Source: Branchipolynoe longqiensis (Eukaryota; Annelida; Polychaeta; Phyllodocida; Polynoidae). Taken from it: a stretch of DNA of 64,000 bases. The notes under the pieces were generated by a model. It had not been told where the DNA came from, ran no database searches, and worked only from the letters and a program-made list of their open reading frames with translations. The stretch spans positions 59,416,042 through 59,480,041 of the forward strand of contig CM059193.1 of assembly GCA_030323885.1 (NCBI GenBank), given 5' to 3'. Below, one piece after another: positions 23,485-34,000 of the stretch. Both the position numbers and the translations under genes were made by a program. Each line of letters begins with the position of its first letter. The first letter of the stretch is position 1.

Positions 23485-24786
23485 ATGGCCACCAAGCGAA
23501 ACAAGGTTCCGCCGGCAGCGGCAGAAGGCCGCGTGCCCTCAGGGTACGATTCGTCGCCGCCACAGACGCGTCCACCGTCACCACAGCCAGGAGCTGGTCC
23601 TTCGGATAAGGATAGCGGAGAGGAGGACCTAGAAGAAAAGATCGTCAGACTTATGGAGAAATACAAAAACACGCAACCCATTACACGGGTTTCCTCTCCT
23701 CCCATCCCAGACGACGACTGGGAAGACTTTTCGGATGATGAAACAGAATCAGCATTTGAGGTTCCGAAACCGAAAGTCAAAAGGCGCAAAAGACCCGTGA
23801 GTAGCTCAGGTGATGAATTCACCAAAGTCAACAAGAAGCGGGTTAAAAAGACCAAGAAAAACAAAAAGAAGAAGAAGAAGGACTCATCATCTGATGATTC
23901 AGATGACTCGTCCTCAACTGAGTCTGACTCAGAGACCGAAAGAGCGGGTGTTTATGCAAGGATAGGGGCGAAAATTAAAAAGAAATGCCCGTTGGCGAAA
24001 GCAAAGAGGTTGCGTACCACAACCATGATGAGGGAAACGTTAAAAGGACATTTCCACACGTTCAAACCCGCTGAGGTGATCAACAAGTTAACCGAACAAA
24101 TCTCGGGAATCAAAGGGGTTCCCGAGTCCATCAGCAAAGAAATGGATGCAGGTATCCATCTCTCGGATGAAAGACGGCGTTACGAGAACGCGTTGTGTAC
24201 GATCCAAAAAGCAGTGCTCGGAGCTCTGACTTCTATAACTCCGGTAGCAAATAGAATGCAAGCCGAGAATAAATTCTCGTCGCTTGCACGAGTCATGGAC
24301 AAAGGCATTGCGCTGCTTACCGCAGCATCGAACTATATGACTTTTCAACGTTTCGAGAACGTCTATAAGTCGGTGACCACAGATGCTGGCAAAGAAGTAG
24401 CCAGGTCTAAGAAAGTAACGGACAATGACGGTAAAGAATATACACTTTACCTCCCACCAAAGCCAGTGCTAGGTAAGCCGCTGGACAAAACCAAAATGTT
24501 TGGGGGACAGCTAGCGCACCTCTTCAAAGCAGTGGAAGTAGACACTAAAAGCGCTAAGAACACTGACAGGAGTAAAAAGTTCGACAACCCCAGTAAATTC
24601 CGACGACCCCGCTCGGATTTTCGCTTCCGCCAAGGAGGCAGGCCGGGACGAGGAGGTCCATCCTTCGGGTTCAATCCCAGAGGACGAGGCAGAGGAGAAC
24701 GCCAGACCACGGGGTGGAACGACAACCGCGGGTACAAAAGGGAGTTTACACCCAGACCCCAGTTCCCACGGCCAGGAGCCAAGTAG
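23485..24786 (+). CDS. Gag-like protein of DIRS element (433 aa)
   Basis: The first in-frame ATG is at 23485 in good context (ACCGATGG). The protein starts with a basic, proline-rich segment, then an acidic stretch with DDDWEDFSDDE. Next comes a lysine-rich cluster (VKKTKKNKKKKKK) that could act as a nuclear signal, and a Ser/Asp/Glu-rich acidic tract. A folded helical core of about 150 residues follows (RETLKGHFHTFKPAEVINK onward). The C-terminus is Arg/Gly-rich (GGRPGRGG, GRGRGE), typical of RNA binding. No zinc finger is present. It ends at TAG, 29 bases before the pol ATG. The gag role is inferred from position and composition, and the frame is intact. Confidence 0.8.
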   Translation: MATKRNKVPPAAAEGRVPSGYDSSPPQTRPPSPQPGAGPSDKDSGEEDLEEKIVRLMEKYKNTQPITRVSSPPIPDDDWEDFSDDETESAFEVPKPKVKRRKRPVSSSGDEFTKVNKKRVKKTKKNKKKKKKDSSSDDSDDSSSTESDSETERAGVYARIGAKIKKKCPLAKAKRLRTTTMMRETLKGHFHTFKPAEVINKLTEQISGIKGVPESISKEMDAGIHLSDERRRYENALCTIQKAVLGALTSITPVANRMQAENKFSSLARVMDKGIALLTAASNYMTFQRFENVYKSVTTDAGKEVARSKKVTDNDGKEYTLYLPPKPVLGKPLDKTKMFGGQLAHLFKAVEVDTKSAKNTDRSKKFDNPSKFRRPRSDFRFRQGGRPGRGGPSFGFNPRGRGRGERQTTGWNDNRGYKREFTPRPQFPRPGAK

Positions 24787-24815
24787 AGTAGACGACACAG
24801 ACTTCTACCCTCAAC

Positions 24816-26702
24816 ATGGTGTCTGAAGAGACACAAACATATGTAAGCAAGTTTAAGGCAGGCAATATCCTGAACTGTTTACAAAACTGGTGTAATATTA
24901 CAACTGATAGCGAAATTTTGGACATTGTTAACGGGGTTCAAATACCGTTCACAGACATACCAAAACAGAAAAGAGTTCCGTTCCCATATAAATTTAACAC
25001 AGAAGAAAAACTACAAATTGATTTTCAGGTTTCTCTTTTTGAGACAAAGAGAATTATTGAACGAGTACAAAACACAGAAGGACAGTTTATTTCTAATGTT
25101 TTTTCTAGGCCGAAACCAAATGGCGAAATTCGCATGATTTTGGATTTAACAAAATTAAATGAATCGGTTACATACAAACATTTTAAAATGTTCTCATTAG
25201 AAACGGCGAGAGATTTAATTACGCCGGAAGCCTGGCTCGCCAGTGTAGACTTAAGAGATGCGTATTACACAGTCTCCATTTGCAAAGAACACAGAAAATT
25301 TCTGAGATTTATTTGGAACGGTACCCTCTTCCAATTTACATGCATGCCTAATGGTCTAGCTTGCGCACCTCGACTGTTTACAAAGTTATTAAAACCTGTT
25401 TTTGCAGTCATGGGTAGAATAGGACACACAATGTTCCCATACATAGATGATTCATTTATTATGGCAGAATCCTTTGACAAATGCCAAACAGCAGTTAATG
25501 ATTTGTGTGATTTATTAACAGATTTAGGGTTTTACATTCATGACAAGAAATCTGTTTTCGTCCCGAATAGGGAATTAAAATGCTTAGGTTTTCTGATTAA
25601 CACCAAAGCCATGACCGTATCTCTAACGGAACAGAAACTACAGAAGTTTCATGACACGGCCTCCCAGCTGCTTGACATATCCAGGCCAAAGATTAGACAG
25701 GTCGCCGTCCTTATCGGTATAATGGTCTCGTATGCACCGGCTGTTCTTTATGGAGCGGCGCATATCAAGTCTCTAGAAATAGACAAGAATAGAGCGTTAG
25801 CACGCACAAAAGGTAATTTCGAAAGACCAATGAACATTTCCCAAGACGGGTGTAAAGACATTTTTTGGTGGATCGAGAATATTAATAACTCTCCCAATCC
25901 CATTCGAATGGGTCAACCCAACACGGTAGTTACTACCGATGCTTCATTACAAGGTTGGGGAGCTCATCGAAATGATGTAGCAACAGGGGGTAGATGGTTA
26001 GAAAACGAAAAATCAGACCATATTAATGTTCTTGAATTAAGAGCGATTTACTTGGGCCTTTTGAGTCTAATTAAAATACCTAAAAATAGGGTTCAACTTC
26101 TGACAGATAACACTACAGCTATGGCATATGTCAGGAATATGGGAGGTACAAAGTCAAAAGAATGCAATAACTTGGCACAGAGTATTTGGAACTGGGCGCA
26201 ACAACATCAAATATGGTTAACCATATCTCATATCCCAGGGTCGCAAAACGTCCTGGCTGACAAAAAGAGCAGAGTCTTTCACGATCACTTAGAATGGAAA
26301 TTAAACACAAAAATTTTCAACAAAATTTGTCAACAATGGGGGTCACCTACGGTAGACTTATTTGCATCAAGAAATAATGTCAAAATTAACAAATATGTGT
26401 CATGGCACCCAGAACCATTTGCTTGGCACATAGATGCTTTCTCACTGATTTGGGAAAATGAATTTTATACATTTTTCCCCCTTAATATCATTACCAGAGT
26501 GGCACGAAAAATAAGATGGACGGTCCCACGCCATCCTGATCGTCCCCGAATGGGAGACACAACCGTGGCTAGCGGGACTAGTCTCGACAGCCAGAGACTG
26601 CCTCAGATTCCCAAAATCCCGAGGAAATCTAACTCACCAAGGCCCTCTGGAACATCACGGCAACGTAGCAACAACACCATTGCTTGCATTCCTTTTCTGA
26701 AT
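24816..26702 (+). CDS. Reverse transcriptase / RNase H / DAM-like polyprotein of DIRS element
   Basis: The start is ATG 24816. RT occupies about residues 80-260, with RPKPNGEIRMILDL, VDLRDAY (Asp 145), the MPNGLACAP grip and YIDD at 209-212. RNase H lies at about 370-480, with TTDASLQGWG, NVLELRAI, LLTDNTTAM and VLADKKSR. A methyltransferase-like (DAM) segment typical of DIRS1 follows, with VDLFASRNN, YVSWHPEPFA and DAFSLIWENEF. The first frame runs on without a stop into the recombinase, but the conserved tail of the DAM segment (HAILIVPEWETQPWLAGL) is encoded one frame over from 26515 to a TGA at about 26700. I therefore place the gene end at 26702 with a frame change near 26512-26518. Confidence 0.8.
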
Positions 26703-27659
26703 AAATACCTAGAACAATTTGGTTTAGACAAAATTACACAAGAATGGTTGGTGTCGCATGCGTGGAGAAAAGGAACAGTCAAAATTGATACCACATATTT
26801 GAAGAAATGGGGCGTTTACTGTCTTATTCAAAAGGTTAAACCTATGAATCCAACTATTGCCCAAGTGTGCAGATTTTTCAGGATGTTAGAACAAGATGGG
26901 CTAGGTTACGGCGCAATTAATGCTGCCAGGTGTGCTCTCTCGATCATTCTTCCCAGGTTAGGGGGAGAAACAATGGGTAAACATCACGTAATACACTGGG
27001 TACTAAGGGGGATTTATGAACGAAACCCACCTAAACCAAAATACGACCGATTTTGGGATGTGTCACTGGTGTTCAAAATGTTTAAGGATTGGCCACATAA
27101 TAGATTTCTAGATATAAAACAATTAGGGTTTAAGTTAGCACTTTTATTACTGTTAGTCACAGGTCATCGAGGCCAAACTATAGTGGCACTTTCACTCGAT
27201 GGACTGGAAATAGATAGAAGGCAAGCGACCTTCGATTTAACAACATTGTTGAAATCTAATCGCATAGGCGACCCTTTGTCATCAATTGATGTAACGCAAT
27301 TCAAGGACAATCCAAAACTGTGTGTAGTATCTGCGATTAGAACATATATATCCAAGACACAAGGAGTTAGAAACTCAAGACAATTATTGATAAGCTTTAT
27401 TAAGCCACACAAGGGCATTTCAAGGGACACACTCGCCCGTTGGACAATTAATGTGCTAAAGATGGCAGGAGTGAATACGGACAAATATGCGTCACACTCA
27501 ACGAGAGGAGCCATGGTGTCAAAGGCACGCCTCCTAGGAATTTCGGTCAAGCGCATACTAGCGCTTGCAGGATGGAAGACCAAACGATCGTTTGCTAGAC
27601 ATTATAACAAGCGTTTGGAGAAGCCCAGTGGTGTCGCACAACGACTGCTACAGCATTAA
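26550..27659 (+). CDS. Tyrosine recombinase of DIRS element (~369 aa)
   Basis: It integrates the circular cDNA. An ATG at 26550 starts a frame overlapping the end of the RT/RNase H gene by about 150 bp, the usual DIRS layout. Upstream, the same frame is continuous with the RT frame, making one 947-codon reading frame in this copy. The N-terminal helical domain includes WLVSHAWRKGTVKID and YLKKWGVYCL. The catalytic set is complete: Arg in GHRGQT (27168), His and Arg in HSTRGA (27495 and 27504), GWKTKRSFARHY with Tyr at 27603. TAA follows at 27657-27659. All signature residues are present, so it could be active. Confidence 0.88.
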   Translation: MGDTTVASGTSLDSQRLPQIPKIPRKSNSPRPSGTSRQRSNNTIACIPFLNKYLEQFGLDKITQEWLVSHAWRKGTVKIDTTYLKKWGVYCLIQKVKPMNPTIAQVCRFFRMLEQDGLGYGAINAARCALSIILPRLGGETMGKHHVIHWVLRGIYERNPPKPKYDRFWDVSLVFKMFKDWPHNRFLDIKQLGFKLALLLLLVTGHRGQTIVALSLDGLEIDRRQATFDLTTLLKSNRIGDPLSSIDVTQFKDNPKLCVVSAIRTYISKTQGVRNSRQLLISFIKPHKGISRDTLARWTINVLKMAGVNTDKYASHSTRGAMVSKARLLGISVKRILALAGWKTKRSFARHYNKRLEKPSGVAQRLLQH

Positions 27660-27789
27660 AGGTAAAAAAGGTGAGAACATAACCCTAGTCACAAACAGTT
27701 TTTTTAACAATGTTCCATACCACAAAAATAAACAGAAAATAACATAACAATAACAATTAAATATCAGGATAAAATGATATTACGTAAAG

Positions 27790-27923
27790 TCTCCCTAGCC
27801 TGCGGCTAGCCTGAGGCTATATACCAAGGTAAAATAGATTAGTTAGATGAATCTTACCTTGGTATAGATGATGGATAACTATTGTTTTCCCGAGGTATAA
27901 GCCTCGGCTAGACGTGGGTGAGG
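27790..27923. repeat. DIRS internal complementary region
   Basis: 27790-27836 is the inverse of the left outer end (22742-22787), and 27834-27923 is the inverse of the right outer end (28061-28150). They are joined at ATA 27834-27836. This is exactly what a template for closing a circular cDNA should look like. It also forms a long hairpin with the right terminus. Confidence 0.92.
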
Positions 27924-28030
27924 GCCCACCCTCCACACCCTACCACGTCTAGATTGTTGCTTGTACCAAGGAAACATTAGTTTTTAGAATTTTTTATTAG
28001 AGATCATTTTATCCTGAATTAGTAGGTAAA

Positions 28031-28145
28031 GATTGCTGGGGTCGGATGTGCTTACCTCTGCCTCACCCACGTCTAGCCGAGGCTTATACCTCGGGAAAAC
28101 AATAGTTATCCATCATCTATACCAAGGTAAGATTCGTCTAACTAA

Positions 28146-28150
<5 letters not shown>
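28031..28150 (-). repeat. DIRS right inverted terminal repeat
   Basis: 28031-28058 mirrors the inner left ITR. 28061-28150 mirrors the second half of the internal complementary region and ends CTAACTAATCTAT. The following bases are pure TA repeat. Confidence 0.9.

Positions 28151-28198
<48 letters not shown>
28148..28198. repeat. (TA)n microsatellite at the DIRS right boundary
   Basis: About 25 TA units directly abut the element's right end. A shorter TA run (22732-22743) abuts the left end, so the element sits inside a TA tract. From 28199 to 28696 I see no gene. Confidence 0.9.
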
Positions 28199-28201
<3 letters not shown>

Positions 28202-28696
28202 CTGACTTGTGGTGAGTGACAGCTTTGAAGTGACGCAAATTGCAGACCATGGGTCTGATTCTGCTCGGCTGCCCTCTCTATCACCATCGTCCTTTTTTAG
28301 GTTGGAATAGACAGTAAAGGTATGTCTTCATTGACAGTCAATTTGTCAGACTCCATTCATGGAATATATTAATATATGCATGTATGTGCTACCATGTACA
28401 ATACAATTGGCAATAGGCCTACGAATATGTAATATTAATATGCGAACCCAGCAATTACTACGCACTGTTGACTCTTCTGTCACGGTTCCGCTTGGCTGCT
28501 TTCTCCTAGCACTCTGCCAACAAAGGGGATACTTCATTGTTGTTTGTTGGAATTGTCAATATTTTAGATACTATCATGTTAAGCGCCAACTTGCAAGAGT
28601 GAACACTCATTTTGCCTTTATAATGCTGCCCAACTATAAGACTAGACCTCTGGCACGATGACCTAATATATCACTCTTATATCTTGGTACTTGTAC

Positions 28697-28950
28697 AGCT
28701 TGTTTTATTTAGCGATGCCTCTAGAGCACATTGATTTTCATATCACCGGCTATTGGACATCAAATATATGGTCATTCTGACATATTTCTTTGGAGTAAGT
28801 CCGCTGCCACCACATAGGCTACTCTTTCCGATAAGCAGCAAGGATATGGAAAATAGCCCAAACTGCAAATGTGTCCACTGAGCAGGATAGATCGGATGCC
28901 CCACACCTTCACAGGTGGAGACTCTACCGCCTGAGCTATGTCCCGCTCCC
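28697..28950 (-). mobile_element. SINE family 1 copy with internal deletion
   Basis: On the minus strand it has the head GGGACATAGCTCAGGCGG and the tail AAAACAAGCT. Compared with 15839-16170 it lacks about 80 central bases. The break lies at AGCAAGGA, suggesting a microhomology deletion. Confidence 0.8.
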
Positions 28951-29107
28951 CTTCTTGTCAAGAACCAGGCTGGTCTCACAAGCACTTTTCTGAAGCACTA
29001 TATTCAATTCATTTCAAATCTTGATTTCGACCTGCATTACTTGCAAATAGGCACATGGAGTTGCATTGCAAAGATCAAGGATACATGTGTATGCAGGCCT
29101 ATTTATA

Positions 29108-29270
29108 CAGTAAAACCCCTCTAAATCGACCGATCGTGGGACCGACTTTAAGTAGTCAATTTAGGGAGGTGGTCGGATTAGGGAGTTAGGATATATGGTG
29201 ACAATGGTATTGTTGGGACCCAAATAAAGCGATCGATATAGGGGAGTGGTTGATCAGGGAGGTTTTACTG
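29108..29270. mobile_element. Pogo-like MITE, 163 bp
   Basis: The ends are CAGTAAAACCCCTCTAA at the left and the inverse of CAGTAAAACCTCCCTGA at the right. CAGTRRAACC termini are typical of pogo/Tigger elements. TA precedes the left end, while the right flank reads AATA, so the duplication is imperfect. Confidence 0.75.
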
Positions 29271-29333
29271 AATATATATATATATAATGGACTAAGTCAG
29301 AACATAAATATGAATATAAAGAAGTAGTAATAG

Positions 29334-29780
29334 TCTAGTCCTTATTTAATGTACTAAACCCTATGGGGAGGGAGTTTTGGTGATGGCAGCCAATCAGCGT
29401 AGAGTATTCTGGTCACGTGACCATCCAGGGTGGGTCGTCGGGTGGGAGCGTGTTTTGTCTCAGCCAATAGGAAGGCAGCATTTGGCTAATTTATGCTAAT
29501 CTATGTATCTAGGTCATGTGTATGCCCAAATAAGGCTAGTTAAAACTAGGTCAAGTGTGGGGGTGACCTATTTAATTTTGTTACGAGTGCCATTCCACTC
29601 TTAATGCGTGTATCTATGGTGATGGTACCCATGCATTTTGTGCACTATGAGGCGGAATTTGTTTCAAACGGTGTGTGTGTGTGTGCACCCCCACAAAAGG
29701 GGCGTAGCCTAGTTTTGATTGACAGCTGGTTTCAGTCAATGAGCGTCAAGTATTTGGATGTTTGGCATGAGTCGCGGCTC
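29334..29780 (+). repeat. Dispersed repeat, copy 1 (see 62690-63110)
   Basis: It shares GCAGCCAATCAGCGT, TTCTGGTCACGTGACC, CCAGGGTGGGTC, CTCAGCCAATAGGAAGGC, ATGTATCTAGGTCA and TGCACCCCCACAAAA with the copy near the right end, in the same order. The repeated CCAATCA words and CACGTG are notable promoter-like sequences. No coding potential is visible. 29780-30020 has no recognisable gene. Confidence 0.85.
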
Positions 29781-30165
29781 ATGTCAGTGGAGGAAGGGAT
29801 CCTGGTGCATGAGGACTGCAAGGGGCCAAGGCTCCTTGTGGACCAACACTGCACTTTGGCCTCGACTTCATCTAGACGAGAGGTTGGAATGGCCAATCAA
29901 TTGGCTGGTCATGCCAAGCCCCAGGTAGATTAATGGAGAATGGATATATTAGATCATACACCAACTGTATTCATATTAATTTTTGCACAACTACCAAGTC
30001 ATTCTTCACTTCCTAGAAGGCGGTGGCTAGGGTCAATCTAGTACTGGTTATGCTTTTTTGCCTCCATGCTAGAGTATATTATCCTCGTATCCCTGATGTG
30101 TATCTGTCGGTTATGGCAGCGCTACACACCTCAATTTTGAGGGCTCTGTGGTGGGTGGGGAGCGA

Positions 30166-30990
30166 GGATGATGAACCAAAAACAACTAAATATGGCTACA
30201 CAAAACACCACCCAAAAAAAAGATTATTAGACACGGAAACGAAATCAGACTCGGATTCGGACTCACGTCCGAACGCTGATGATTGGCCATGGTTCATTAT
30301 GATTGAATCGTTGAATGACGAGGCATCAGTTGCCAAACTTTCCCCTTTTGCCATTCACAAGGGCATTATGGGAATCGCTGGCACAGTTAAAGACGTGAAG
30401 AAGCTATAAACTGGACATATTCTGGTGAAGTGTGCTAAAAAAGCGCATGCCGATAATCTGCTACGTGCAAGCGCGCTAGCAGGCATCGGCATCAAGGCCT
30501 CTCCTCATCGAACTCTCAACTCTAGCAAAGGAATAATCCAGACTTGAGATCTTGACGATGTTGATGAGGATGAGATAGCACATGAGCTCAAGTCTAAAGG
30601 AGTGTTAAACGTATGAAGAATAGTAAAAAAGAGGGATAACAAGTCCATAAAAACAGTGACATATATCCTCACGTTTGGCAAGCCTTTTCAGCGCCAAGAA
30701 TTTGAAAATTGCATACCTTAGTGTGAATGTGGATGTCTTCATCCCAAACCCACTTAGGTGCTTCCAATGACAGAAGTTTGGTCATGGTAAGGATAGATGC
30801 AAAAATGAAACCATCTGTTTTAAGTGTGGTCAGAAAGGTCATGACAACACCAATTGTCAAAACCAGGCAAAATGTTCCAATTGCCTGGGTGAGCATATGG
30901 CCATATCTAAAGACTGACCTGTCTGGAAAAAAGAAAAGCTCATTCAGCAGATCAAAACTGAAAAGCAGCTAAGCTACCCAGAAGCTTGAA
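30166..30990 (+). pseudogene. LINE ORF1 (gag-like, CCHC knuckles)
   Basis: The first frame (to 30409) has WPWFIMIESL, KLSPFAIHKGIMGIAG and VKDVKKL. After a TAA it continues with GHILVKCAKKAHADNLL, then ASPHRTLNSSKGIIQ. Further stops follow, then CFKCGQKGHDNTNC (about 30812-30855) and CSNCLGEHMAISKD, two nucleic-acid-binding CCHC knuckles, the second with its last cysteine lost. The order matches ORF1 of I/Jockey-type LINEs, an RNA-binding chaperone of the retrotransposition particle. Several stops make it a pseudogene. Confidence 0.8.
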
Positions 30991-31091
30991 GGCTGGCTGA
31001 GGCGAATACTCCCTCGCCAACCACCAAGAGCTATGCTGCAGCGGCCAAAGTCTCAAACAGGACAATTGAATGCCAGACTGAACTAACATGG

Positions 31092-34000
31092 TTGACTGGG
31101 GGGTCATCAATCTCCAAAAACTTAACATTGAATCGATATCAGGCGCTGGCTGATATTGAGATGCCTGAGACTGTGGAAACCCGCAGTCGAAGCCAAACCA
31201 AAGGCGAGGGGGAGAACACCTGTCACTGCTCCAAAATGACAGTGACAGGTGGATCTCTTATTCAATGGAACTGGCAAGGTTTTAGGAGCAACATCGAGGA
31301 GTTGTCTCTTCTTTGTTGCAACCTCAATCCACTTGCTGTTTGCCTACAAGAAACTTATGTAAAAGCTTCTGAGGGTTGTAGTATTAAAGGCTACACCATT
31401 TATAACAAGGATGGACCAGATGGAGACCGAGCCGCTGGCAGCTTCTCCATCTTGGTCAGACGTGATGTGGTATGTACGCCAGTGGCGTTAGACACAACAC
31501 TACAGGCTGTAGCTGTCCGTCTGACGATGCATAAGACTGTAACTCTCTGTTCCATTTACATTCCTCCGAGCTCCGTTCTCACTTTACAAGAACTGGATGC
31601 CCTTGTGGACCAGTTACCGTCCCCATATTTACTTATGGGTGACTTTAACGGCCACAACCCATTATGGGGGGGACAATAGGAAAGCTAAAGGCAAGAGAAT
31701 TGATGACCTTGTGGCAGTCATGCTCTGTGTGTATTGAACGATGGTTCATACACATATTTGCATCCCGGCTACGGAACATACTCTGCCATCGATCTCAGCA
31801 TTGTTGAACCAGAACTGGTGCTGGACTTTTTGTGGAGGGTCTGGGACAACCTCTGCGGGAGCGACCACTTCCCAATTATTCTTGTTTGTGAAGGGGCATC
31901 TCCTGTAGAGCGAGAGAGGAGCTGGCGGCTTCGTAAAGCTGACTGGCCCACCTTCCAGACCCTATGTCGCGAGGAGTTCACTCCAGATATCAGTGACATT
32001 GATACCTTCACTGAGATGCTGAAATGGATCGCAGGAAAAGCTGTTCCAAAGACCTCGGCAACTCCCAAGCGTCTGACGCCTCCATGGTTGGATGATGGCT
32101 GTAGGAGAGCTATTAAGGAATGAAAGAAAGCTCAGCGTAAATTCCACAGGAGACCGACTGCTGAAAATCTGGCGCTCTTTAGAATTATGCGGGTTCGCGT
32201 TCGCAGAACAATCAAAGAAGCGCGGAGGGAGTGTTGGAGACAATTTGTTTCTAGCATCACCATGTGCACGCCATTGGGCAAAGTGTGAACAATGATCAGG
32301 AGAATCAAATGAAGGGGAGGTGATTCTTCTGTAGTCCAGCACTTGAAACACAACGGCACCATTCTCACATCACTCGGTGAAATAAGTGAAGAATTGGCTT
32401 GCGCCTTTGCAGGAAACTCGTCTTTGGCAAACTGCCTACCGAGCTTTATGGCCATCAAGGAACGCCAAGAGCAAAAGCTCTTGGACTTTTCCTCTGAAAG
32501 GAGGAGCACTACAACTTCCCATTCAGTATGGGTGAGTTGAGGTGTTCTTTGGAAAGCTTGCATGACACAGCAGTTGGACCTGATGGAATTCATTATCAAT
32601 TTTGTAAACATCTCCCCAAACCTGCGCTGAGACTGTTGCTTCAACTCTTCAACAATATCTGGGAGTCAGGTGTCGTCCCTGCCTCTTGGCCGGAGGCGAG
32701 AGTAATACTGATTCCCAAACCTAGTAAAGACCAGAGCAAAGCCAACAACTATCATCCCATAGCCCTCACAAGCTGCATCTGTAAAACCATGGAGTGTATG
32801 GTAAACAACCATCTCGTCTGGCTACTGGAGTCAGGACACCACCTCTCCAACCTCCAATGTGGCTTCAGACGGGGCCGCAGCACCCTCGACCATTTGGTTC
32901 GCATGGAGACCTTCATAAGAGATGCTTTCCTTAAGAAGGAGCACATTGTGGCTGTCTTTTTCGACCTCGAAAAAGCCTATGCCACAACGTGGCAGCACGG
33001 TATCATGGAAGATCTCCATGCGATTGGCCTTAGTAGCCACCTGCCAAGTTTCATCAGGAACTTTCTAGCCTTCAGGCATTTCTGCATCTGCGTCAAGACT
33101 ACCTATTCCAGCCTAAACTCACAGGAACTAGGAGTACCTCAAGGCAGCATACTGGCGGTGACCCTTTTCGGGGTCAAGGTCAATGGTATTGCTGCTGCTG
33201 AAAAGCGGGGGGGGGGGTCTTCTGTAGTCTTTTTGTGGACGACTTTGTTTTATATTACAGCGATGCTAACATGAATGTCATCGAGAGAGAGCTACAACTA
33301 AGCATAAATGGGATCCATCGATGGTCAGTTCTGAATGGATTCAAATTTTCCAAGACCAAAACAGTCTGCATGCGCTTCTGCCTGCTGCGTAAAATGCATG
33401 CGGAACCGGAGCTGACCCTTGATGGGGATCCCATTAAAGTCATTCAGGAAACCAAATTTGTGGGCCTCAGTTTCTACACAAAACTGTCTTTCGTGCCACA
33501 TATAAAGTACCTGAAGACAAGATGCCTGAAAGCGCTAGATATTCTGAGGGTACTGTCCAGCTCAGAGTGGGGAGCGGACAGAGATGTTCTGCTCTCGCGT
33601 ACCCAACCTTGGTTCGGTCACGAGTGGATTACGGCAGCATAGCATACGGTTCCGCAAGGAAATTGTATATTGGGCTGATAGACACAGTCCACCACCAGGG
33701 GCCTTCCGCACCTCACTGGTTCACAGCCTCTACGTCGAAGCCAACGAACCATCACTTAACAACAGGAGAATCAAACTGGCCATATGTAGTGAAGATAAAA
33801 ACTAACGCATTGAATCCTGCACACAATTGTCTATTCGAGCAACATGACAAATCCAGGTATGAAGCCAGGCCGAATTACATCCGGCCACTGAGGCTCCAAA
33901 TGAAACCTCATTTGGAGGCCTTGGGCATGGATTTGGACATGTTGGAGTATGCCAAAATCCCAGAACATCCCCCGTGGTCTTTGAGGAAGCCATCGGCTAT

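Larger units (their letters stand above)
22742..28150 (+). mobile_element. DIRS1-type tyrosine-recombinase retrotransposon, structurally complete
   Basis: The 5.4 kb element has inverted terminal repeats (22742-22815 and 28031-28150) and an internal complementary region (27790-27923) joining the reverse complement of both outer ends. It encodes gag, RT/RNase H with a DAM-type segment, and a tyrosine recombinase. DIRS1 elements replicate through a circular DNA that inserts by recombination without target duplication. Here both ends lie in TA repeats, and the circle junction predicted from the internal region shares the trinucleotide TAT with both genomic ends (22742-22744, 28148-28150). The only clear damage is a frame change inside the DAM-like segment near 26512-26518. 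It is the best-preserved element in the window. Confidence 0.9.

Noticed and set aside
24816..27659. Natural single-polypeptide RT-RNase H-YR fusion
   Set aside because: The missing DAM-segment tail is found intact in the next frame. A recombinase ATG at 26550 and overlapping ORFs are the better model, so the fusion is probably secondary.
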